From assembly GCA_021790295.1 (NCBI GenBank), contig JAJYIC010000106.1, forward strand, positions 1 to 7,909: DNA of 7,909 bases. Direction: 5' to 3'. The stretch's first letter is position 1. The number at the start of each line of letters is the position of its first letter. A program made the position numbers and the translations under genes. The stretch comes from Pseudomonadota bacterium (GTDB lineage Bacteria; Pseudomonadota; Alphaproteobacteria; ATCC43930; CGMCC-115725). Positions 1 to 5,640 of the stretch are shown here, in pieces. Under the pieces are notes generated by a model that saw only the letters and a list, made by a program, of their open reading frames with translations, had not been told where the DNA came from and did not search any database.

Positions 1-49
1 ATCGCCTTCTTCTCGTCAGAGAGAGGAATGATGAGAACCGCCTTCGGGC

Positions 50-125
<76 letters not shown>

Positions 126-166
126 CCGAACCTTCGCTTGTGCCCGAACCCCGTTTCGGCCTCGCC

Positions 167-181
167 GACCGCTTCGCGGTC
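167..181 (-). other. Perfect hairpin in the tRNA-Tyr/tRNA-Gly spacer
   Basis: Bases 167-172 (GACCGC) and 176-181 (GCGGTC) are perfectly complementary across a 3-base loop. This gives a stable 6-bp hairpin in the 66-base spacer between the two tRNAs. No T-run follows on the transcribed strand, so it does not look like an intrinsic terminator. A processing signal for the dicistronic tRNA precursor is the likelier role, which is inference. Confidence 0.45.
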
Positions 182-189
182 CGCGCCGG

Positions 190-275
190 TGGTGGAGGGG
201 GTAGGATTCGAACCTACGAAGACATCCGTCGGCAGATTTACAGTCTGCTGCCTTTGACCGCTCGGCAACCCCTCC
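190..275 (-). tRNA. tRNA-Tyr (anticodon GUA)
   Basis: The minus strand gives a class II tRNA. Acceptor GGAGGGG (269-275) pairs with CCCCTCC (194-200). The anticodon stem GCAGA/TCTGC holds loop CTGTAAA with anticodon GUA. A long variable arm (CGACGGATGTCTTCG) is followed by T stem GTAGG/CCTAC around TTCGAAT. A long variable arm with a GUA anticodon is diagnostic of bacterial tRNA-Tyr. Discriminator A and an encoded CCA end the gene at 190. It is the first gene of a two-tRNA unit with tRNA-Gly, driven by the promoter at 310-338, and is divergent from rlmB. Confidence 0.97.
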
Positions 276-309
276 GCGATCGCTTGCCGCCCGGCGCAGC
301 GCCGAGCGG

Positions 310-338
310 GTCATAGGATTTCCGTCGAAGTTTGTCAA
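310..338 (-). promoter_or_regulatory. Sigma-70-type promoter of the tRNA-Tyr/tRNA-Gly unit
   Basis: On the minus strand, 333-338 reads TTGACA, a perfect -35 consensus. After exactly 17 bases, 310-315 reads TATGAC, a 4 of 6 match to the -10 consensus. Transcription would start near 303, about 28 bases before tRNA-Tyr. The bases after the -10 box are almost all G and C (CCGCTCGGCG), the discriminator type known from stringently controlled stable-RNA promoters. A 5-bp hairpin (292-296 with 300-304, loop 297-299) would lie in the short leader and may help 5' processing. No equally clear promoter is seen for rlmB on the other strand. Confidence 0.75.
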
Positions 339-451
339 TCTCGGGCTTTGTTCGGGGCTTTGCGGAGGGCCGCAAGCGCTGGCGCGGGCTTTCCGCCCAT
401 GCTAGTCAGAGGGCGAAGAGGGTGGCCCTTTGCCGCCCCGGACGAGGGCCT

Positions 452-1345
452 ATGCCCCGCTTTCGCTTGCCGCTCGGCGCCCGCCGCCGCGCTTCCCCGC
501 GTTCGCCGCAAAAAGGACGCGAGGGCAAGGCCCCTTTCTGGATCTACGGCCGCCACGCGGTTGCGGCCGCCCTTCAGAACCCGAAGCGGCGCTGGCGCGA
601 GCTTCTTGTCGTCGAAGGGCATGAGAGGGAGGCCGAAGCTCTTCTCTCTGCCGCCAAAGCGGTGCGCGCAGGGGAAGGCGCGCCTTTGCGTTCCCTTTCG
701 CGCTCGGGGTTGGCCGCGCTCCTTTCGCCCGACGCCGTTCATCAGGGCCTCGCGCTTCAAGTCGAACCTTTGCCCGAACCCTCTCTCGAAGAGCTTTTGC
801 GCGCCTCGGAGAAAGGGGCGGGAAAGCGCGTCGTCATTCTCCTCGACCGCGTCCAGGATCCGCAGAACGTCGGCGCCGTGTTGCGTTCGGCCGCGGCTTT
901 CGGCGCCGCGGCCGTGGTTCTGCCCGCGCATGGCGCCCCTGTCGCCGCAGGAGCGCTCGCAAAGGCCGCTTCGGGAGCGCTCGAATACGTCCCTCTGATC
1001 CGCGCGGGAAACCTCGCCCGCGCCCTCGAGCTTTTGAAAAAGGCCGGGTTCTGGGTCTGCGGGCTCGACGAGGGTGCCCCGGAGCTTTTTTCGGCGAGCG
1101 CCTTCAGCGACCGGATCGCTCTTGTTTTCGGTTCCGAAGGGGAGGGGATGCGGCGGCTTGTGCGCGAGGGGTGCGATCGTCTCGCGCGGCTGCCGACGCG
1201 GCCAGGCTTTCCGACGCTCAATGTCGCCAACGCCGCCGCGGTCGCGCTTTACGAACTGATGCGCTGCGAAGGGGCCGCTTGCGGCGAAGAGGGAGCCGCT
1301 CTCGCGCGCCCCTGCGATGGTGTAGACTCTTCACAGCCGGGTTAG
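452..1345 (+). CDS. rlmB: 23S rRNA/tRNA 2'-O-ribose methyltransferase, SpoU/TrmH family (RlmB-like)
   Basis: SAM-dependent 2'-O-methyltransferase of the SPOUT superfamily. RlmB members methylate G2251 in the peptidyl-transferase region of 23S rRNA. With the ATG at 452 the protein has 297 residues, normal for the family. A basic N-terminus leads into the substrate-binding domain, opened by WIYGRHAV (30-37). The knotted catalytic domain follows with motif 1 (LDRVQDPQNVGAVLRSA, 131-147), motif 2 (LVFGSEGEGM, 224-233) and motif 3 (PTLNVANAAAVALYEL, 254-269). N139 and R145 are the expected catalytic residues. The frame stays open upstream to a TTG at 332, but that overlaps the tRNA promoter. A GTG at 422, preceded by AGAGGG at 408-413, is a credible rival start (307 residues); GAGGG lies just before the ATG. 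The last three sense codons and TAG stop lie inside the tRNA-Thr gene. RlmB versus another TrmH paralogue is not fully certain. Confidence 0.93.
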   Translation: MPRFRLPLGARRRASPRSPQKGREGKAPFWIYGRHAVAAALQNPKRRWRELLVVEGHEREAEALLSAAKAVRAGEGAPLRSLSRSGLAALLSPDAVHQGLALQVEPLPEPSLEELLRASEKGAGKRVVILLDRVQDPQNVGAVLRSAAAFGAAAVVLPAHGAPVAAGALAKAASGALEYVPLIRAGNLARALELLKKAGFWVCGLDEGAPELFSASAFSDRIALVFGSEGEGMRRLVREGCDRLARLPTRPGFPTLNVANAAAVALYELMRCEGAACGEEGAALARPCDGVDSSQPG

Positions 1346-1407
1346 CACAGGGGTAGTGCAGCGGTTTTGTAAACCGAAGGTCGGGGGTTCGAATCCCTCA
1401 CCCGGCA
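1336..1407 (+). tRNA. tRNA-Thr (anticodon UGU)
   Basis: The cloverleaf has acceptor GCCGGGT/ACCCGGC (1336-1342 with 1400-1406), D stem GCAC/GTGC, anticodon loop TTTGTAA (anticodon UGU), and T stem GGGGG/CCCTC (its outermost G faces C through the pairing GGGGG with CCCTC, one G-U) around TTCGAAT. The discriminator is A1407. The outermost anticodon-stem pair is a G-A mismatch. No CCA is encoded: the next bases are CGG, unlike the two tRNAs to the left, so the CCA-adding enzyme is needed. U36-A37 is the context for t6A modification. The first 10 bases are also the end of rlmB, and only 4 bases separate the tRNA from the convergent sua5 stop, so it is probably released from the rlmB transcript or uses a promoter inside rlmB. 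Confidence 0.95.
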
Positions 1408-1411
1408 CGGT

Positions 1412-2365
1412 TCAACGCGGCCCGGCGGCGCGGCGTAGGCGATCGTTGAGCGCGAGCCCCAGCCCGTTGCGCGGGATCGGCATCACCGCGATCGCGGTGA
1501 ACGGCGGGCGGTCGAGACGGCGCAGCATGGAAAAAAAATTGGCCGCCGCTTCGACCAGATCGCCCGTTCGCGAAAGCCACAAAACTTCGGCGAAACCGGA
1601 AGGCGCCTCGGGCCCGAAAGCAAGGAGCGCCTCTCCGGCTCGGGCCGGCCCCCTCGCCCCCAACCGCAGCGGCAGAGAAGGGGCGTAATGGCTTTTCATC
1701 ATCCCGGGCGAACGCAACCGGCCTTTTCCCGAAAGCGCCACCCGGCCCAACGCCGCCTCCAGCTCTTCCCGGCCGACCCCGCCCGGGCGCAACAGGATAG
1801 GAGTCTTGCCGGAGAGGTCGAGAACGCTCGACTCGACCCCGACCTCGGTTCTGCCGCCGTCGAGGATGAGCGAAACCGCGGCTCCGAGTTCCTCGGCGAC
1901 ATGGCGCGCCTCGGTCGGCGAAAGACGCCCGGAACGGTTGGCCGAAGGGGCGGCGATCGCTCTTCCCGAAGCGCGCAAAAGCGCCTGCGCAACCGGGTGC
2001 GAAGGCGCCCGGAGCGCGAGCGTGTCGAGCCCGGCGGAAACAAGCCGCGAAAGAGCGCTCCCTTCCCGCCGGCGCAAGACGAGGGTCAAAGGCCCCGGCC
2101 AAAAGCGTTGCGCGAGCGAGCGCGCCCTCTCGTCGAAAAGGGCGTAGCCCTCCGCCTCTTCGAGAGTGGAAATATGCACGATCAAAGGATTGAAGCGCGG
2201 CCTTCCCTTCGCCGCAAAGATTTCGGCAACCGCCCTCTCGCTCGCGGCGTCGCCGCCCAGTCCGTAGACGGTTTCGGTGGGAAAGGCGACAAGCCTTCCC
2301 GCGCGCAAAAGCTCGGCGGCCCGCGCGATCGCAGAACGAGAGGCGGGCAGGATCGGCGGCTTCAC
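1412..2365 (-). CDS. sua5: L-threonylcarbamoyladenylate synthase, Sua5 type
   Basis: Cytoplasmic enzyme that makes threonylcarbamoyl-AMP from threonine, bicarbonate and ATP, the first step of t6A37 formation in ANN-decoding tRNAs; TsaB, TsaD and TsaE complete it. The YrdC/TsaC domain carries PTETVYGLG (29-37), the KxR motif in KGRPRFNPL (53-61), FWPGPLT and SANRSG (141-146). The linker SPGMMKSHYAP (219-229) leads to the C-terminal Sua5 domain, ending with AVMPIPRNGLG. So this is the long two-domain form (317 residues), not short TsaC. I chose the GTG at 2365 because GGGACAAGG sits at a good distance before it and the family usually starts near K-x-x-ILPA. An in-frame ATG at 2404 (330 residues) has no visible ribosome binding site. 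It is divergent from mscL, and its 3' end almost touches the tRNA-Thr gene. Confidence 0.94.
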   Translation of the reverse strand: MKPPILPASRSAIARAAELLRAGRLVAFPTETVYGLGGDAASERAVAEIFAAKGRPRFNPLIVHISTLEEAEGYALFDERARSLAQRFWPGPLTLVLRRREGSALSRLVSAGLDTLALRAPSHPVAQALLRASGRAIAAPSANRSGRLSPTEARHVAEELGAAVSLILDGGRTEVGVESSVLDLSGKTPILLRPGGVGREELEAALGRVALSGKGRLRSPGMMKSHYAPSLPLRLGARGPARAGEALLAFGPEAPSGFAEVLWLSRTGDLVEAAANFFSMLRRLDRPPFTAIAVMPIPRNGLGLALNDRLRRAAGPR

Positions 2366-2437
2366 CTTGAGAGCCTTGTCCCTCGCCTTCGCGCACCGCA
2401 ACATCGGGACCGGGCAACAGCAAAAGAGGCAGCAGCG

Positions 2438-2896
2438 ATGAGCGAACCATCAGCGCCGAGAGGCGGCCTGCCGCGACCGGCCTGGATCGACGAATTCCGC
2501 GCCTTTATCATGCGCGGCAGCGTCGTCGATCTCGCAGTCGGGATCGTCATCGGCGCCGCCTTTACGGGAATCGTCACCAGTCTCGTCAAGGACATCTTTA
2601 CGCCGCTCGCCGGCCTTCTCATCGGCGGCGTCGATTTTACCAATCTCTTCCTCACCCTCAAAGGCGCCTCGGTCGCGACCCTGGCGGAGGCGAAAAAGGC
2701 CGGGGCGGTCACGCTCAACATCGGCCTTTTCTTCAACGCCATCCTCCAGTTCCTCATCGTCAGCTTTGCCATCTTCTGGGTGGTCAAGGGCTTGACCCGC
2801 ATCCATCTGCGCGAGGAAGCAAGGCCCGCCCCGCCATCGAAGAGCGAGCTTCTTCTCGGCGAGATCCGCGACCTCCTGGCCGAAAAGCGGCCCTAA
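2438..2896 (+). CDS. mscL: Large-conductance mechanosensitive channel MscL
   Basis: Pentameric inner-membrane channel that opens under high membrane tension and releases solutes during hypo-osmotic shock. The 152-residue protein shows the MscL signature: FRAFIMRGSVVDLAVGIVIG (20-39) opens the first membrane helix (about 28-62), with AAFTGIVTSLVKDIFTPLAG after it. A periplasmic loop follows (about 64-93), then the second helix NIGLFFNAILQFLIVSFAIF (94-113), and a cytoplasmic helix near the C-terminus (KSELLLGEIRDLLAEK). The loop is longer than in the E. coli protein, as in many alphaproteobacteria, and a proline-rich stretch of about 15 residues precedes the conserved start. ATG 2438 has AGAGG at a suitable distance upstream. 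It is divergent from sua5, with its promoter probably in the gap or in the sua5 5' end. The stop overlaps that of the convergent TPP-enzyme gene by 4 bases. Confidence 0.97.
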   Translation: MSEPSAPRGGLPRPAWIDEFRAFIMRGSVVDLAVGIVIGAAFTGIVTSLVKDIFTPLAGLLIGGVDFTNLFLTLKGASVATLAEAKKAGAVTLNIGLFFNAILQFLIVSFAIFWVVKGLTRIHLREEARPAPPSKSELLLGEIRDLLAEKRP

Positions 2897-4530
2897 GGAA
2901 GAGGGCCGCGCACGCGCGGCAGCATCAGATAAGGCCAGGGATCGGGCATCTCGCCGACGGAGACCTCGATGAGGGTCGTCCCTGCGCGGCGCAAAGCCGC
3001 GCCGAGTTCGCGCCTCAACCCTTCGGGACTGCTCACCTTGACCCCGGCGAGGCCGAAGCTTTCGGCAAGGCGGACGAAATCGGGGTTGGCGAGATCGACG
3101 GCGATGAGGCGATTGCCGTAATCGACCTTTTGCATCCGCCGCACATTGCCGAAGGCGCCGTCGGCAAAGACGATGGCGATGATGTCGATGCCGTGTTTAA
3201 CGGCGCTCGACAACTCCTGGACGGTGTACATAAAGCCGCCGTCTCCGGAGATCGAGACGACCGGGAGATCGGGCCGCGCAAGCTTGGCGCCGAGAGCGGT
3301 TGCAAAGCCGAAACCGAGAGTGCCCTCGTAGCCGCTGTGGATATAGCTGCGCGGGCGGTAGACGGGAAAGGCGATGCGGCCAACATAACCGACCTGGGTG
3401 AGGTCTTCGACAATGATGCCGTCATCGGGAAGTTCGGCCCGGATCGCTTCGAGATAGGCGCATTGCGGCCCGAGCCCTTGGGCAAGGGCGGAAAGGGACG
3501 CGCTTTTGAGGGCTTGCAGCTCGCCTTTGCGCGAAGGCCTATGCGGCGCGCGCCGTTCGAGAACGGGGAGAAGGGCCAAGAGCGCCTCTTTCACGTCGGC
3601 GAGGATGCCGACGGAGGGTTTCTCGAACCGGTTGATTTCGGCGGCGTCGAGGTCGATGCGAATGAGGCGGAGCGCGCCGTCGAGGCCCCAGCGCGCCTGC
3701 GGGTGATGAAGGCGGGTGACGAGGGCGAGAACGACATCGGCCTCGCGCCACAGCTTGTGGCCGGAAAAAGAGGATTGGGAAAGATAATGGCGGTCGGAAA
3801 GGATCCCTTTGCCGCCTGAAAAGGCTATGACCGGCGCCTCCAGGATTTCCGCAATCGCCTTGATCTCGGCCCCCGCTTCGACCGCGCCGCCGCCGACAAA
3901 GATGAGAGGCCTTTTCGCCGCGGCGAGAAGGGAAGCCGCTCTCTCGACGAGTTCGGGATCGGCGGCGGGTGCGGGCGCCGGCGCCTCGGGCTCGGGCAAT
4001 TCCAGTTCGCATTCGAGAGAAAGGACGTCGGTGGGCACTTCGAGAGCGACCGGGCGCGGGCGGCCTTCGGCGAGTTGGCGGAAGGCGGCGTTGACGAGGC
4101 CTCCGGCAAGGGCCGGATGCGCTACCCGCCCCGCCCATTTGCTGAGCCCTTTGAGGATCGCGAGCTGGTCGGGGATTTCGTGCAAAAGGCCGAAGCCGCG
4201 GCCGATCAGGTGCGATGGGTTCTCTCCGGCAATGCATAAAACAGGACTGCTGGCCGCATAAGCAGTTGCAAGCGCCGCCGTCGTGTTGAGAAAACCCGGG
4301 CCCGGAACGACCGCATAAACCCCGGGCCGCCCGCTGGCGCGCGCATAACCGTAGGCCATGTAGGCTGCGCCTTGCTCGTGCCTTGTGTGAATGACGCGAA
4401 GGCGCTCTGCGGCGTCGTAAAACGCGACAAAAAGGGCGTCGTTCTGGACCCCGGGCAAGGCGAAGACCACCTCGACCCGATGCCGGCAGAGCATCTCGAC
4501 GAGAGCCTTGCCGCCCGTCATCCGCGCCAT
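2893..4530 (-). CDS. Thiamine-diphosphate-dependent enzyme (acetolactate synthase/benzoylformate decarboxylase superfamily)
   Basis: 545 residues in the usual three-domain order: N-terminal pyrimidine-binding domain (about 1-175), central domain (about 192-325) and C-terminal diphosphate-binding domain (about 355-535). The N-terminal domain has the catalytic glutamate E52 in HTRHEQGAA, and the PGPGFLNT segment. The C-terminal domain has ISGDGGFMYTVQEL, with metal ligand D430. By alignment, the second metal ligand, usually Asn, is D457 in FADGAFGNV; the preceding residue is A where N is common. ThDP enzymes of this fold decarboxylate, cleave or join 2-oxo acids or acyl compounds. It is probably not a housekeeping acetolactate synthase: no small-subunit gene is adjacent and the motif is of the divergent type. 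The substrate is unknown. ATG 4530 follows AAGGAG at ideal spacing. It is the last gene of the leftward cluster, 127 bases after the MBL gene, in a gap without a convincing terminator. Confidence 0.93.
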   Translation of the reverse strand: MARMTGGKALVEMLCRHRVEVVFALPGVQNDALFVAFYDAAERLRVIHTRHEQGAAYMAYGYARASGRPGVYAVVPGPGFLNTTAALATAYAASSPVLCIAGENPSHLIGRGFGLLHEIPDQLAILKGLSKWAGRVAHPALAGGLVNAAFRQLAEGRPRPVALEVPTDVLSLECELELPEPEAPAPAPAADPELVERAASLLAAAKRPLIFVGGGAVEAGAEIKAIAEILEAPVIAFSGGKGILSDRHYLSQSSFSGHKLWREADVVLALVTRLHHPQARWGLDGALRLIRIDLDAAEINRFEKPSVGILADVKEALLALLPVLERRAPHRPSRKGELQALKSASLSALAQGLGPQCAYLEAIRAELPDDGIIVEDLTQVGYVGRIAFPVYRPRSYIHSGYEGTLGFGFATALGAKLARPDLPVVSISGDGGFMYTVQELSSAVKHGIDIIAIVFADGAFGNVRRMQKVDYGNRLIAVDLANPDFVRLAESFGLAGVKVSSPEGLRRELGAALRRAGTTLIEVSVGEMPDPWPYLMLPRVRGPLP

Positions 4531-4657
4531 CTTTTTCTCCTTTCACCCCGCCCCGACCCCGAGCTCGCGCCGCGGAGCGAGAAAGCGGGACCCCTTCGAA
4601 CTCGCCTCGGAAAAGCCTCGTTTCGCCGCGCGCCTGTTCGCGCCCGGGCCGCCTTCC

Positions 4658-5533
4658 TCACGCGTTCTCGAAGCGATAGGCGCGTTTGTGGCGCAGGATC
4701 CGGCCTGCCGAAGGCGGCGGAAAATGGGCCGGCAGGACGAGGCTTCCCTTCTCGCAATGCTCTTCGATAAGCCTTTCGCGCGTCTGCCGCGAAAGGAGAA
4801 GGTCGCTGCAGGCGCGCGTCGACCAGTCCGGACGCAAAAGCTGGAGAGGGTGATGGATGACATCGCCCATAAAGACGCCGCGTTGCCCGCGCGAGAGGGC
4901 ATGGATGACGACATTGCCCGGGGTGTGTCCCGGCGCACTTTCGAATGAAAGCCCGTCTTCGAAAGCGAAATCATCCTCGACCAGCACCGCCTGGCCGCTT
5001 TTGACCACCGGCAGCACGCTGTCTGCGAATGAAAGGCTGTGCGGGCTTTCCTCGCCCCCGCGGTGAACCTCCTGCCAGTGGCCGAATTCGCGTCGCGCCA
5101 TGAGGTAGCGCGCATTCGGGAAGGTCGGAACCCAGCTTCCGTCGACAAGACGGGTGTTCCAGCCGACGTGGTCCCAATGGAGATGCGTGCACATCACGTA
5201 ATCGACCTCTTCCGGCCTCGCTCCGGCGGCGGCGAGATCGGCAAGCCAGGAAGATTTGAGACGGTGCCAGCGCGGCCGGCTCGGACGCTCCTTGTCGTTG
5301 CCGAGGCAGGTGTCGATGAGGATCTTGTGGCGCGGGGTTTTGACGAGAAAACAGTGAAAGCTCATCACCAGCATCCCGCTTTCGGGATCGATCAGCGAAG
5401 GCCCCAAAAGCTCGGCGTTCTCGCGCAGCACTTCGGGGTCGAAATCGGGGAAGAATTCGGCCGGAGGAAAGGACGGGCCCGCAAAATCCGCCAGGCGATG
5501 GACCTCGAAATCGCCGATGCGCAATGCCTTCAT
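4658..5533 (-). CDS. MBL-fold metallo-hydrolase (lactonase/methyl parathion hydrolase-like)
   Basis: 291 residues, cytoplasmic by the absence of a signal peptide. All metal-binding elements of the metallo-beta-lactamase fold are present: THLHWDHVGW (H117, H119, D121, H122), GHTPGN (H203), MGDVIHH (D224) and PAH (H270), as in dinuclear Zn hydrolases. Motifs such as HLHWDHVGWNTRLVDG and PNARYLMARREF are those of a large group annotated only as MBL-fold hydrolases, related to quorum-quenching lactonases and methyl parathion hydrolase. Lactone or ester hydrolysis is therefore the likeliest chemistry, but this is inference. ATG 5533 has a very strong site (AAGGAGGGAGAGG) directly upstream. It sits between the LLM monooxygenase gene, whose product it may hydrolyse, and the TPP-enzyme gene. 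Its ATG overlaps as ATGA an in-frame stop that would end a longer LLM frame. Confidence 0.94.
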   Translation of the reverse strand: MKALRIGDFEVHRLADFAGPSFPPAEFFPDFDPEVLRENAELLGPSLIDPESGMLVMSFHCFLVKTPRHKILIDTCLGNDKERPSRPRWHRLKSSWLADLAAAGARPEEVDYVMCTHLHWDHVGWNTRLVDGSWVPTFPNARYLMARREFGHWQEVHRGGEESPHSLSFADSVLPVVKSGQAVLVEDDFAFEDGLSFESAPGHTPGNVVIHALSRGQRGVFMGDVIHHPLQLLRPDWSTRACSDLLLSRQTRERLIEEHCEKGSLVLPAHFPPPSAGRILRHKRAYRFENA

Positions 5534-5640
5534 CCTCTCCCTCCTTCGGTGTTGGCAGGCGCTTCGATGCGCCCCCGCGAAGAGGCGTTTTCCGCCTTGG
5601 GCGCGGCCTTGTCCAGAGGCCGCAAGCCGCCTTTTCGCTT

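Noticed and set aside
1..49. An open minus-strand stretch after tRNA-Gly that could read as protein (PKAVLIIPLSDEKKA)
   Set aside because: Only about 16 codons, no start codon or ribosome binding site, and the frame runs back into the tRNA. It may be leader or spacer before a gene to the left; nothing firm can be called.
332..451. Extension of rlmB to the TTG at 332
   Set aside because: The TTG lies inside the tRNA promoter's spacer/-35 region, has no ribosome binding site, and the added residues are arginine-rich noise unlike the family start.
1483..1500. Perfect 18-bp palindrome TCACCGCGATCGCGGTGA
   Set aside because: It lies in the sua5 sequence for the conserved TAIAVM segment, where the codons account for it, and no second copy was noticed that would suggest an operator.
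4564..4581. Inverted repeat CTCGC/GCGAG between the MBL and ThDP genes as a terminator
   Set aside because: Only 5 bp with an 8-base loop and no T-run; too weak to call a terminator or to split the operon.
4658..5533. Naming the MBL protein an AHL lactonase (quorum quenching)
   Set aside because: The metal motif is shared by many hydrolases of this fold; nothing visible fixes homoserine-lactone specificity, and catabolic neighbours suggest another substrate.
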